Assembly: GCA_910577735.1 (NCBI GenBank)
Contig: CAJTOO010000003.1
Span: forward strand, 183,973 to 233,759
Length of the DNA stretch: 49,787 bases
Direction of reading: 5' to 3'
Origin: an uncultured Lachnospiraceae bacterium
GTDB taxonomy: Bacteria; Bacillota; Clostridia; Lachnospirales; Lachnospiraceae
Shown: piece after piece, positions 1-9,131 of the stretch
Position numbering within the stretch: the stretch's first letter is position 1
Layout of the letters: each line of letters opens with the position of its first letter
Made by a program: the position numbers and the translations under genes
The notes under the pieces: generated by a model
Told to the model about the DNA's origin: nothing
What the model saw: the letters and a program-made list of their open reading frames with translations, nothing else
Database searches by the model: none

Positions 1-32
1 GGATATCATCAACACCCTGAAAGGAGTCTCTT

Positions 33-431
33 ATGGCATCACTGACAGTACATCATATTGGTTATCTGGTCAAAAAAATAGATAAGGCCAAAGAAGCCTT
101 CACAGCCCTCGGCTATCAGATCGAGCAGGACACCCTGCGCGATGAAATCCGCAAGGTGGATATCTGCTTCCTCCTCAAAGACGGTTACCGGGTAGAGCTG
201 GTCTCTCCCTATGCCGCGGATTCGGTGGTGTCCGGACTGATGAAACGGTATAAAAACAGTCCCTACCATATCTGTTACGAAACCGCGGACTTTGAGGCCG
301 CTTTTGCCGACCTTACTGCCCATGGCTTTATCGCCATCGACGCGCCCACACCTGCCCCGGCTTTCCAGAATCGAGATGTGGTCTTCTTAAGCAGTGCCGC
401 CCTGGGCATGATAGAACTGATCAGGCCCTGA
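33..431 (+). CDS. VOC-superfamily (glyoxalase-like) protein
   Basis: This 132-residue protein has the vicinal-oxygen-chelate fold expected of methylmalonyl-CoA epimerase/glyoxalase relatives. The pattern HHIGY (residues 7-11), VELVSP (54-59), PYHICYE (77-83) and MIELI (126-130) supplies candidate metal ligands H8, E55, H79 and E128. Length is normal for a single VOC unit. The start is well supported by AAGGAG at 21-26. It converges on the ACP/FkbH operon. Small VOC proteins are often seen beside FkbH and ACP genes in Clostridia, so a role in handling a three-carbon acyl thioester is plausible, but the substrate cannot be read from sequence. Upstream genes lie outside the window. Confidence 0.8.
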   Translation: MASLTVHHIGYLVKKIDKAKEAFTALGYQIEQDTLRDEIRKVDICFLLKDGYRVELVSPYAADSVVSGLMKRYKNSPYHICYETADFEAAFADLTAHGFIAIDAPTPAPAFQNRDVVFLSSAALGMIELIRP

Positions 432-458
432 CCATGGGCCTGCCTTTCGGATTCCGGC

Positions 459-701
459 TTACCCAATCTTACCGATGATGATATCTGCCATCTCTCCCAC
501 GTTTTTCATGGACACAACCTGTCCCATGTTAAATTTCATGCCAAATTCCTGCTCCACCGCCGCCAACAGGTTGATATGCTCCAGCGAATCCCACTCTTCA
601 ATATCGTCTGCTGTGGTGGCATCTGTCACCGTTATCTCCTCATCGTCAAATACATCCCGGAACACTTCGTTTAATTTCTCAAATACTTCTTCTCTGGTCA
701 T
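459..701 (-). CDS. Acyl carrier protein
   Basis: An 80-residue acidic acyl carrier protein. The phosphopantetheine attachment site is the DSLEH motif, with Ser39 as the modified residue. The chosen ATG (complement of 699-701) sits 5 nt after GGAGG; an ATG 12 nt further upstream, at 713, would add MEDV and has a weaker, closer AGGAAG. It lies downstream of the FkbH-like gene on the same strand, 171 bp away. FkbH proteins load a glyceryl unit from 1,3-bisphosphoglycerate onto a dedicated ACP, so this is probably the partner carrier rather than the fatty-acid ACP. The two convergent genes (VOC and ACP) end 27 bp apart. Confidence 0.9.
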   Translation of the reverse strand: MTREEVFEKLNEVFRDVFDDEEITVTDATTADDIEEWDSLEHINLLAAVEQEFGMKFNMGQVVSMKNVGEMADIIIGKIG

Positions 702-872
702 AACATCCTCCATCTGCTTCCTAAACCATTCTTTACGACAAATCTTTTACTACTATATCCCTTTTTACATAACTTGGCAACTTATATACACAAACAGCCG
801 CAAACTGTCCTGTCCGTATGGGCGCTGATGCTCCTGATGTCAGGCTGCATCCTATCTGCTTCCCACTATCAG

Positions 873-2714
873 TCAGTTTACAGTCTCTATCACGGTATTC
901 TTCTTTTCATATTCCCCGGGAATCATATAGCGCCACATACTGACACCCGTGTCATCTTCTGAAAGCTTCTCAAATCCCATCTGCCCATAAAACGCTCTCA
1001 CCATCCCATTCTTCGCCGTAGGATAGTAATACCCCATGATTGTGCGGATTTTCCGCTCCCGGCACGCCTCCACCACACTGTCCATCATGGCATACTCCAT
1101 GTCGCGTTTGAGCACCCGGCAGCTCATCAGCCACAGTTCCAGGTGCAGGACCTCTCCTCCGGCACTTTCTCCCTGCATGCTGTCCTGCCGCCGATATATC
1201 TCTATGTCTTCCATGGCGCCCTGCCTGCCGATCACCACGCTCACCACGCCGTTGTCGCCAAACTTGTCCTCCAATTTACCATATCTGGTCACATAACCGG
1301 GATTCGCCGCAAAGGCCTCAATTTCCGCCTGGGTATATCTTCTGGTGGTCAGGTTGAACTGGTTGCTTTTGTTGGAAAGCTGGGCAATCCGCGCCATATA
1401 CAGAGGTTCAAACGCTTTGATCGTTCCCCGCATCTGCAGGGACAGAAGATACTCTCTGTAATCCCCGAAACTCTGCGCCTGTTTCTGCCGCTGTATGTTG
1501 GCCCTGTACATCTCATTCCGTTTGCGGTCATCTTCCGACACCTGTGTCACTTCAAAGAAGCCGGAGCGGTCCAGTACACGGATGTACTGTTCCGGCGTGC
1601 CAATCTGCGGCACTGCCACGCCCGGCACCTGGCTCTCCACAATTTCCCGCTCTGCCGGGTTATCATCCACAAAGACCAGACTGTCCGGCAGGATGTTCAG
1701 CTCCTCCGCAATCTGTACTATATTCCTGCTCTTAGGTTCCCAGTTCGCCTTGATGACAATAAAGTCCTCCGGCCTTAACGTCCCGTCCGGGTGATTCAGC
1801 CCGGCAATGGCATTTTCCTCTTCGTTTTTAGAATCCACACACAGAAGCACACCAATATCTTTCTGGGCCTTCACATAGCCCTGAAACTCTGCATAGACCT
1901 GCCCCATTGGCGTCTCCTGTCCAATTTCCAGCTGCTCCACGCCGTCATCTCCCACGATGCCGCCCCAAAGCGTATGATCTAAATCCAACACCAGCGCCTT
2001 CTTATTTTTACCAAAGACTGCCTTGATAATATGGGAAACATTATAGGAAAACGCAGGGATTGCCTGCAGGCACATGGCGTATTTATACATATGCCAATAC
2101 AGCGGGTCCGCCCACTTATCAAGTCCGTAAGCCGCTGCCATATAGTTAATATCGTTAATATAGAAATGCGCATGCCCCCTGGCATACTCGTAGAATTTCT
2201 CGTTCAACCGATTGATAAAATTTATCCTGCCGTGTATATCCGCCGCCTCTTGATTCCCCATAAGGCGGTAAAAGGGATACTCAAAATTATTCTGTATCAC
2301 GGGACAGTGATATGTCTGCGCAATCTTGTCCCACATAACCCGGAAATGCTCATACTGCTCTGCGGCCAGATTTTCCACCTGCTCGGCGCTGTCACCGATC
2401 ACCGGGAAACGGGTAATATTGCGGTTGGATGTGTGAATGAAGATAAGATCCGGTGCAAAGGAAACAAGTTCCGGCTCATCAAACATCACATCCTGCCAGT
2501 ACTGCGCATACTCTGACTCATAAAACGCCGCGCGGATTCCCAGTTCTAACAGAAAAACTTCCAGTACCCTGACAATATCATGGGTGGTGCTGCCCCCCAG
2601 GACGGCAATCTTTTTATGCAAAAAGTCTGACCGTTCCTCCAGAAGCTTTCTCTTTAATTTCTTGGATTTCTTTAATATTTCTTCGCTGTCAAACGGATAT
2701 TCCAATTCCCGCAT
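873..2714 (-). CDS. FkbH-like HAD-IIIC family protein (glyceryl-ACP loading type)
   Basis: A 613-residue protein. The N-terminal part has an SGNH-like segment (LGGSTTHDI, residues 39-47). The central HAD domain has DLDHTLWGG (244-252), with nucleophile and acid/base Asp, and a later FVDDNPAERE motif. The C-terminal part holds the FkbH-type NQFNLTTRRY motif and a GNAT-like tail (YYPTAKNGMVRAFYGQMGF). Known FkbH enzymes dephosphorylate 1,3-bisphosphoglycerate and load the glyceryl group onto an ACP. In polysaccharide loci the final product is usually unknown. The start follows GGGAG by 11 nt. The ACP gene follows on the same strand. A terminator-like hairpin at 2776-2808 separates this gene from the SGNH gene upstream. 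Confidence 0.85.
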   Translation of the reverse strand: MRELEYPFDSEEILKKSKKLKRKLLEERSDFLHKKIAVLGGSTTHDIVRVLEVFLLELGIRAAFYESEYAQYWQDVMFDEPELVSFAPDLIFIHTSNRNITRFPVIGDSAEQVENLAAEQYEHFRVMWDKIAQTYHCPVIQNNFEYPFYRLMGNQEAADIHGRINFINRLNEKFYEYARGHAHFYINDINYMAAAYGLDKWADPLYWHMYKYAMCLQAIPAFSYNVSHIIKAVFGKNKKALVLDLDHTLWGGIVGDDGVEQLEIGQETPMGQVYAEFQGYVKAQKDIGVLLCVDSKNEEENAIAGLNHPDGTLRPEDFIVIKANWEPKSRNIVQIAEELNILPDSLVFVDDNPAEREIVESQVPGVAVPQIGTPEQYIRVLDRSGFFEVTQVSEDDRKRNEMYRANIQRQKQAQSFGDYREYLLSLQMRGTIKAFEPLYMARIAQLSNKSNQFNLTTRRYTQAEIEAFAANPGYVTRYGKLEDKFGDNGVVSVVIGRQGAMEDIEIYRRQDSMQGESAGGEVLHLELWLMSCRVLKRDMEYAMMDSVVEACRERKIRTIMGYYYPTAKNGMVRAFYGQMGFEKLSEDDTGVSMWRYMIPGEYEKKNTVIETVN

Positions 2715-2775
2715 AGTCTATCGTTCTCCCACACTTTTCATCCGCGTCCCATCTTTTCCCACTTTCCTATGATGT

Positions 2776-2808
2776 AAAAAAGACAGGCGTTTCTTACACC
2801 TGTCTTTT
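2776..2808 (-). terminator. Rho-independent terminator after the SGNH gene
   Basis: AAAAGACAGG pairs with CCTGTCTTTT across an 11-nt loop. Read on the minus strand the stem is followed by a run of T. It lies 31 bp past the stop of the SGNH hydrolase gene and before the FkbH-like gene, so it probably separates the two transcripts. Confidence 0.75.
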
Positions 2809-2838
2809 ATCATACCATAATCTCTTCGTTCTATGCAA

Positions 2839-3990
2839 TCATTCCTCGGGCCGGAAATCCTTATTGATGATTCTGGCAATGGCTTCCGCATAGACACGGC
2901 TTCCTAAGGGCGTCATATGGACGCCGTCCTCAAGATAATCATCCGCGGTCTCGGCATTGATGCCGCTCAGCTCGAAGGCATTATAGAAGATGACGTTCTC
3001 CTCTTTATGCTGTTCGTAGACATAGCCCGTGCCTCTGGCAAAACTTACGAGCGGTCCATAGCCATAATCCATGGAATAACCGTCCCCCATAAAGGTCTGA
3101 CCGCTGAAAATCTGGCAGTAATGCGGCGCCACCAACAATATCTTTGCATCAGGAAAGGAATTCTGTAATGTATTGACGGCTTCTTCCAGCGCACCCGTGT
3201 AAGTGTATATGGAACCCACATTTAAGGTGCCCCCGTCTGCCAGCTGTTTGCTCTGCGGAATCTGGCCGCTCAGGAAATCATTCACCCCATACTCGATAAT
3301 GAAATAATCGGTCTTTTCAAAATCACACTCATCCAGAATCTCCCGCGCGGGATATCCGTCAAAAATACTTTTATCAATGTTTCCCTGAATCGCCTGTATC
3401 ACACCCAACAGCCCTCTGGAACTCCATTTATCATGGTAAGCGGATTCCCCGGGAAGAAGCGCTGCCGTGGTGCCGCCCATGGCCATATTATAGACCTTGG
3501 CGTTACAATCGTGGGCTATGATGACCGCCGGGCCGCTCTCTGTCCTGTCATGATCCATGATACTGTCACCCAGAATGACGATCTGCATATCATGTTTGTC
3601 TTCCTCTTTGTCCTTATTATCCTCTTCTTTGTCCTCTTTGTCCGCTTCTTCCTCTTTCTTTGCCTGATCACCCTCACCGTCCGGCTTGTCAGACTGCTCC
3701 ATCACCTGGGGCTTTTCTGTACCGGCGTCCTGACCGCCTGCCGGCTCTCCTGACTCACCCTCCTGGGTCACCACGCTGGTGCCTTCCTTAATCTGGTTCC
3801 ACTCGTTCTTGAGTTCCTGCACGGTCTGGTTATTTTCTTCCGCCAAAGCAAGTCTTTCCTTCTCCACCTTCATCTGCGCCTGTCCATATAAAATCTCGAT
3901 CAGCGCCAGGATACAGAACCCTATCAGGACAATGAGAAGCAGATTATTGTTGTTTTGTCTTCGCCTGCGCGGACTCTTGTTATTTTCCAT
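2839..3990 (-). CDS. Membrane-anchored SGNH/GDSL hydrolase
   Basis: A 383-residue protein with a short basic N-terminus (SPRRRRQNNN), one transmembrane helix at about 16-34, a charged coiled-coil-like stretch at about 36-68 and a highly acidic Lys/Glu/Asp linker at about 108-132. The SGNH catalytic domain follows: LGDS (139-142, nucleophile Ser), GVND, and a C-terminal DGVHMTPLG block supplying Asp and His. The topology is type II, placing the esterase outside the cell. A role in removing or transferring O-acyl groups on surface glycan is inferred from the MBOAT genes nearby. A GAAAGG ribosome binding site precedes the ATG at an unusually long spacing of about 12 nt. Confidence 0.85.
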   Translation of the reverse strand: MENNKSPRRRRQNNNNLLLIVLIGFCILALIEILYGQAQMKVEKERLALAEENNQTVQELKNEWNQIKEGTSVVTQEGESGEPAGGQDAGTEKPQVMEQSDKPDGEGDQAKKEEEADKEDKEEDNKDKEEDKHDMQIVILGDSIMDHDRTESGPAVIIAHDCNAKVYNMAMGGTTAALLPGESAYHDKWSSRGLLGVIQAIQGNIDKSIFDGYPAREILDECDFEKTDYFIIEYGVNDFLSGQIPQSKQLADGGTLNVGSIYTYTGALEEAVNTLQNSFPDAKILLVAPHYCQIFSGQTFMGDGYSMDYGYGPLVSFARGTGYVYEQHKEENVIFYNAFELSGINAETADDYLEDGVHMTPLGSRVYAEAIARIINKDFRPEE

Positions 3991-4124
3991 CTATTTTCAC
4001 GACCTTTCCGGATTATCTTTCTTCCTAGATTGACTCTATCATATTTTTCCACATTTGAATATCCCTATGTTATTTAATTAATGAAAACTTATCCAAATCT
4101 TAAGAATTGCAATTATTTTTCTAT

Positions 4125-4154
4125 TTGTAACTCGCCTGTAATATAGTATATAAT
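4125..4154 (+). promoter_or_regulatory. Sigma-A promoter for the 4213 gene
   Basis: TTGTAA (4125-4130), an 18-nt spacer and a perfect TATAAT (4149-4154). The -10 box overlaps the ATG at 4153, which therefore cannot be the translation start if this promoter is used. The surrounding divergent intergenic region is AT-rich. Confidence 0.7.
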
Positions 4155-4212
4155 GAAAAAAAAGAAATATACCATGTTACCATCAAACGGCACTCACGAA
4201 AGGGAAATACTG

Positions 4213-6036
4213 ATGTCACTGGTCAATCAGGGCTCACAGCCTGCATCGGTACCGCTTAAGTTCGGACGGCAAAAATACAAAAGAACCCTAAAGGAACCTC
4301 GTACCGCCTCCCCCTGGATGTGGCGGCTTTTTTTTCTGGTGCTCCTGATTCTGTTCTATTGTCTGGAACTTTTCTGGATCGATCCGGTGGATGGCATCAA
4401 TGATGACTGGGGTATGTACAGCATGCTGTCCGGCGCCTATCTGGGTTATCCTGACGCACATGTCATGTTTTTCCTGTATCCCTTATCCATGCTGTTGTGC
4501 AAACTATATGAACTGTGCAGTTTCATTCCCTGGTATGGCCTCTTCCAGCACGGCGTACAGATTGCCTGCCTAAGCGTGATTTATCACCGGGCCATGCGGA
4601 TTTGGCACAGGCACGGCTCCCCGGATGCTTTCTGGAAACCGGCACTGACTGTCTTTTGCACACTGTTTTTCCTGGTAAATTTAAACGTGCTCTCAGAAGC
4701 CCAGTATACCACCACGGCTGGACTTGCTGCAGCGGCTGCCATTTTCTGCTTCATCACCACCAAGATCAACAGCACTGCGATTGTCTTTTTCACAGATAAC
4801 ATACCGACCCTGCTCTTTGCCTGGATTTCCTTTAGCATGCGCCAGAACATCCTGTATCTGATGCTGCCCATGGCGGGAATGCTGTGGCTTTCCAAATGGA
4901 TCATCGCCAGACGAAGCGACTGTGAACATACGGTGCTCAAGCTGTTTGGCTTCGCCCTGATCTTATGTGCGGGCATGGGAATTTTATGGGGCATCAACGC
5001 TGCCGCATACTCGGCCCCCCAATGGTCCGATTTCCGCAAGATAAACCATTACAGAGAACGGGTGGGCGACTTTTACCAGTGGCCCGAATATGAAGAGTGC
5101 GCTAAGGAGCTCTCGGCCCTCGGCATCAGCGAAGAGGCCTATATGTACCGCAGAAACGGGGCGCCTTACATCGGACATGGCATGTCTGTAAACGATTGGA
5201 AACAGATGCATGACATTGCCAGAAAGTGTTATCTGGCCCGCACGGACATGGGACAGCGCCTCAAGAATATTATCGTAGGCGGCATTAACGTCTTTTTCTA
5301 CGAGGACGGCATGCAGCCCGCCAATCTGCTGACCGGTCTTTTGATCATCCTGACCTTTATCCTCATATTGGTAAGGCGCAACCGGCTGGCGCTCATGGTC
5401 TATCTGTGTTACCTCTTCGGGCGCAGTGTGAGCTGGATTTATGTTCTGTATGAAGGGCGTTTCCCCAAACGCATCATCCAGCCCCTGATCACCGTGGACT
5501 TTATGATTCTGTTCGGTATCCTGATCGGCTTCAACCTGCTGCGTCTAGAGACCCAAAAGCATTATGCCCTCATCCTGCCTCTTATCCTGTCTTTGAGCCT
5601 GCTTTCTCTTTATATCACCAAAGTCAATGTGGACGAGAACTATCATGTCCACCAGAAGACCTGGGAAGAATTGAAGGCTTACTGCCATGCCCGCCCGGAC
5701 AATTTCTATATCTGGACTTATGATTCGGGAACGCTGGAGAATTACTGTGAATCACCTTTTGATATGACCCTGGATACCTACAACAACTTTTTCTATACCA
5801 ACTGGGGCGTGGTGTGCAATCCCAACAGCAAGATCAAGCTGTCTGCCCACGGTATAGGCGATTTCGCGCAGGATGTGGCAGAAAGTGACAATGTATATTT
5901 CATCTTACGGGAAGCCCCCTACAACAGGGAACATCCCGTCATCATGTATTTCAGACATGCTTATAATGTGGAATCAGAAATAGCCGATATCTTTACCGCA
6001 GGGGACACCGTGTATCATGTATACCAGCTGCGATGA
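4213..6036 (+). CDS. Polytopic membrane protein, probable GT-C-type glycosyltransferase
   Basis: A protein of about 607 residues from the ATG at 4213. I prefer this start because AAAGGGA lies 8 nt upstream and because the longer frame from 4153 begins inside a -10 box. It has about ten hydrophobic helices. The first extracytoplasmic loop carries DPVDGINDDWGMYS, an acidic motif typical of GT-C lipid-linked-sugar transferases. After the last helices comes a roughly 130-residue hydrophilic C-terminal domain. I do not recognise the exact family; it resembles GtrII-like and other membrane proteins of Lachnospiraceae glycan loci. It converges with the DUF6020 gene, with only 5 bp between the two stop codons. 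Confidence 0.7.
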   Translation: MSLVNQGSQPASVPLKFGRQKYKRTLKEPRTASPWMWRLFFLVLLILFYCLELFWIDPVDGINDDWGMYSMLSGAYLGYPDAHVMFFLYPLSMLLCKLYELCSFIPWYGLFQHGVQIACLSVIYHRAMRIWHRHGSPDAFWKPALTVFCTLFFLVNLNVLSEAQYTTTAGLAAAAAIFCFITTKINSTAIVFFTDNIPTLLFAWISFSMRQNILYLMLPMAGMLWLSKWIIARRSDCEHTVLKLFGFALILCAGMGILWGINAAAYSAPQWSDFRKINHYRERVGDFYQWPEYEECAKELSALGISEEAYMYRRNGAPYIGHGMSVNDWKQMHDIARKCYLARTDMGQRLKNIIVGGINVFFYEDGMQPANLLTGLLIILTFILILVRRNRLALMVYLCYLFGRSVSWIYVLYEGRFPKRIIQPLITVDFMILFGILIGFNLLRLETQKHYALILPLILSLSLLSLYITKVNVDENYHVHQKTWEELKAYCHARPDNFYIWTYDSGTLENYCESPFDMTLDTYNNFFYTNWGVVCNPNSKIKLSAHGIGDFAQDVAESDNVYFILREAPYNREHPVIMYFRHAYNVESEIADIFTAGDTVYHVYQLR

Positions 6037-6041
6037 TACTT

Positions 6042-7994
6042 TCACAGCGCGGGTGATCTGCGCAAAGTAAAAAGAAAAAGGATTCCCAGCACCGTCACCG
6101 ACAGCATCACCGGATACAGGTAGCGTGTCAGCACACAGGGGCCTAACAGCAAGGTTCCCACCAGCGCCATGACATATACCGCCGGAACAAGCAGAGACGG
6201 CTTCTTCAGACCGATGCAGCAAAGACAGTAGAACACAAGCCCCCAGCAGTAGAATGCCGGCTGCATGACAAGCGAAAGCGGCGGGAAATACCGCCAGACC
6301 TCGTCCACTGCCGCAAAATACCGGTACACAGACTGTAAGAACTGCAGCTTCTGATGTCTCACATAGCCCGGCGCCAATGCCTCCATATATGCCTGCTGAT
6401 CACCGGGATAAGAAATCTGCAGATATCCCTGCGCATAAGAATAGACGTCATTCAGGTAGGTCGTATCTTCCAGATACCACATACCTTTATTTTTGAGCAA
6501 AAATGCCTTCCCATACTCCCCCGGATACCGGCATCCCAGAGAAAACCACTCCTCAGCCAGTGTCCTTAACACCTCTTTATCTCCCACAATATCCTTCTTG
6601 CTGCGGTCTGCAATGGCCGGCACATACTCCGGCAGTTCTCCCTGGTTCCAGATCACGGACAGGTTTTCCAGATCCTGCTGCGTCAGCTCGGCCTCATGGA
6701 AGGCCACAACCCTGGCAATCTGCTGGGCCGGCACACTGAGCATCTCCCTGGCATAGGTAGCGCTGGTGGCTCCGGATGCCTGAATCATCAGTGTATTCAT
6801 AAGCAGGTACAGAAGAAGCGCTGCGCCGTGGCTGACACATAATTTCTTATAAAAGCCTGCGCTCTGTGTGCCTGCCGCCTCTGCATCTTTCCCTTGTACC
6901 GCAGACTTAAATACCTTCCTGCCAAACACAGACAATGTAACAATCACATACAGCGCCCAGGCATAAATGCTGTTATTGCGAAACAGTAACAGCAGCACCG
7001 TAAGCACGGTATACGCCGCAAACCAGCCTTTCCCAGGATGCACTGCCTCCTGAAAGGTGACCGCCTCCCAGGCAAACACCGCAAAGACCATGACCAATAC
7101 AGCATAAATGGTATCCTTGGTAATGGAAACCGCCAGCAGACCATGGGTGGGATAAAAGGCCGCGCACAATACAAAGAAATAACAAAAATACCGATTTACA
7201 CCCTTCCTGCGAAAGAAGGTATACACATAAGCAAAACAAACTGACACCACTGTCATTTGCAGCAGAGAATAAACAGCCAGCCCCGCCCTGTCCGCATTGG
7301 AGACAAAGGGCAGTATCTCACCAAGTTTCAGACTCATGGATAACAGCAAAGTGTGGATCAGCGGATGATGTGTGGTATACCCGCTGCTCCTTATCTGATC
7401 CAGCTGCGGAATCACATCATAAGCCATGATTGCCGGATAATACGTGGCAAAGGGAATCAGAAATCCCAGCATGATAACGAGGAAAGCGTACAGAAAACCC
7501 TTTTTCGGTGAAAATTCTTTCTGTGCCCAGGCAAACCGCTTCGTAAACCACTGGTCAAATTTCCCGAAAACTTTGCTTCCGCCTTCCTTTTCTCTTTCTT
7601 CCCCGCAATGCTTTACCATCTGGAAGAGCATATTCTGTCCCGCAAAGCTAAGCGGCGTAAAACACAGAATCCAGATGAAAATCTCTATTCCACTCACGCT
7701 TTCCTCAAGCTGTGCATGACTCCACCAAAGCCCCGTCACCTGGAAAGCCGTAAAGACTGCCGCCAAAGCCAGCCGCACCCAGAAAGCAAAAAAGACTTCT
7801 TTATTGAACAAAGCCTTTTTCCACAAACAATATAAGCCCAACAGAACCGCCAGCGGAAACAGCCCCATGGTATACAGACTTCCCGCCCTGTACAGCAGCA
7901 GAAAAATCCGTCCTGCGGCAAGGAGCGCCGCCCCTGCGGCAACACCTGTGATGACTGCCTCACCCGTTGTAAAACTGTTTTTTATCTTGTCCAT
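6042..7994 (-). CDS. DUF6020-like GT-C membrane protein
   Basis: About 650 residues with roughly 12-13 membrane helices. A mid-protein block, YYPAIMAYDVIPQLDQI followed by TTHHPLIHTLLLS, is typical of the DUF6020 group of GT-C-like proteins: an acidic residue after an aromatic run, then a HHP motif. A role in transferring sugars from a polyprenyl carrier outside the membrane is inferred from that fold. The start chosen is MDKIKNSF, because GAGGA lies 6 nt upstream; in-frame ATGs 12 and 39 nt further out lack a comparable site. An inverted repeat at 8008-8040 lies directly upstream. The GT2 gene is upstream on the same strand. Confidence 0.75.
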   Translation of the reverse strand: MDKIKNSFTTGEAVITGVAAGAALLAAGRIFLLLYRAGSLYTMGLFPLAVLLGLYCLWKKALFNKEVFFAFWVRLALAAVFTAFQVTGLWWSHAQLEESVSGIEIFIWILCFTPLSFAGQNMLFQMVKHCGEEREKEGGSKVFGKFDQWFTKRFAWAQKEFSPKKGFLYAFLVIMLGFLIPFATYYPAIMAYDVIPQLDQIRSSGYTTHHPLIHTLLLSMSLKLGEILPFVSNADRAGLAVYSLLQMTVVSVCFAYVYTFFRRKGVNRYFCYFFVLCAAFYPTHGLLAVSITKDTIYAVLVMVFAVFAWEAVTFQEAVHPGKGWFAAYTVLTVLLLLFRNNSIYAWALYVIVTLSVFGRKVFKSAVQGKDAEAAGTQSAGFYKKLCVSHGAALLLYLLMNTLMIQASGATSATYAREMLSVPAQQIARVVAFHEAELTQQDLENLSVIWNQGELPEYVPAIADRSKKDIVGDKEVLRTLAEEWFSLGCRYPGEYGKAFLLKNKGMWYLEDTTYLNDVYSYAQGYLQISYPGDQQAYMEALAPGYVRHQKLQFLQSVYRYFAAVDEVWRYFPPLSLVMQPAFYCWGLVFYCLCCIGLKKPSLLVPAVYVMALVGTLLLGPCVLTRYLYPVMLSVTVLGILFLFTLRRSPAL

Positions 7995-8007
7995 AACAAT
8001 CCTCATG

Positions 8008-8040
8008 CCGGAACGTATCCATAACAGGGACACGTTCCGG
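8008..8040. repeat. Inverted repeat upstream of the DUF6020-like gene
   Basis: CCGGAACGT (8008-8016) and ACGTTCCGG (8032-8040) form a perfect 9-bp stem with a 15-nt loop, 14 bp upstream of the ATG at 7994 and next to its ribosome binding site. It could be the terminator of the preceding GT2 gene (no clear T-run) or a leader hairpin. Confidence 0.5.
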
Positions 8041-8089
8041 AGTACCCTTTATCCTGATGCTGTTATACCAGCACACATCCCTTCCTGCG

Positions 8090-9028
8090 TTACTTATCTA
8101 TGCCCCGCACCTTTCTCGTCACAAGCGTCAGCCGATACTCGAAATCCCTGCGGTTTTTCAATGCCATATTAGACAGCATCAACCCTGCAAACAAGGACTG
8201 AATGGCCGCCAGCCCGATAAAGCCGCAGACAAACAGCGTCGGAAACCGAAGCACCAGCCCCGTCTCCAGATATGCTATCGCAATCGGAATAAACAAAATC
8301 ACCGCAATGGCCGCCAAAATCGCTGAACACAGCCCGAAAAAGCCCATGGGCTTATAATCCCGATACAACTTTAAGATTGTGCGCAGCACACGGAATCCGT
8401 CAGAAAATGTATTCAGCTTGGATTCGCTGCCCTCCGGCCTGTCACGGTAATCCACGATCACATTCTCAATCTGCATGTTGTTATACACTGCATGGATGGT
8501 CATCTCCGTCTCAATCTCAAACCCTGTGGACAGCACCGGGAAAGTCTTCACGAATCCATAACTAAATGCCCGGTATCCCGTCATAATATCTTTGATTTCA
8601 CAATCAAACAGCCTGTTGATACTGCTGCGTACAAGAGAATTGCCAAAGTTATGAAAGGGCCTCTTATTCTCGGTAAAATAAGTGGAAGAAAGCCGATCCC
8701 CCACAACCATGTCCGCATTGTCCAACAGGACCTTGTCCACCATTTCCCGGGCATATTCCATAGGATAGGTATCATCCCCGTCTACCATAATATAACATTC
8801 CGCTTCCACTTCCCGAAACATCCTGCGCATCACATTGCCCTTGCCCTGCATATGCTCATACCGGATGACTGCCCCGGCTTCCCTCGCCAGCTCCACAGTA
8901 CGGTCTTTGGAATTATTATCATAGACATAGACCACCGCTTCCGGCAATGCCTCTCTCGCATCCTTTACCACCTTGGCAATCGTCTTCTCCTCATTATAAC
9001 AGGGGATCAATACGGCTATCTTATCCAT
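8090..9028 (-). CDS. Glycosyltransferase family 2, membrane-anchored
   Basis: 312 residues from the ATG at 9028, chosen because AGGAG lies 7 nt upstream. The N-terminal GT-A fold shows IPCYNEEKT, a YDNNSKDRT nucleotide-binding motif and the metal-binding VDGDDTYP. The C-terminal part has two membrane helices (about 230-300), as in dolichyl/undecaprenyl-phosphate sugar synthases. The likely reaction is transfer of a sugar from NDP-sugar to undecaprenyl phosphate at the inner face of the membrane, supplying neighbouring GT-C proteins such as the one encoded just downstream. Confidence 0.85.
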   Translation of the reverse strand: MDKIAVLIPCYNEEKTIAKVVKDAREALPEAVVYVYDNNSKDRTVELAREAGAVIRYEHMQGKGNVMRRMFREVEAECYIMVDGDDTYPMEYAREMVDKVLLDNADMVVGDRLSSTYFTENKRPFHNFGNSLVRSSINRLFDCEIKDIMTGYRAFSYGFVKTFPVLSTGFEIETEMTIHAVYNNMQIENVIVDYRDRPEGSESKLNTFSDGFRVLRTILKLYRDYKPMGFFGLCSAILAAIAVILFIPIAIAYLETGLVLRFPTLFVCGFIGLAAIQSLFAGLMLSNMALKNRRDFEYRLTLVTRKVRGIDK

Positions 9029-9131
9029 CGTCTTTCTCCTAAACATTCTTGTAATATTTGCTGTGAACCCGCTTACCTGACTACTATCTTACCATAAAAT
9101 ACCGCTCATTACTATGGCTATTTTATGCAAG

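Noticed and set aside
1..32. 3' end of an upstream gene
   Set aside because: Several frames could end here (for example a TGA at 18-20), but about 30 bases are too few to assign one.
4153..4212. N-terminal extension of the 4213 membrane protein starting at 4153
   Set aside because: The ATG lies in the TATAAT of a good promoter and has no ribosome binding site; 4213 has AAAGGGA at proper spacing.
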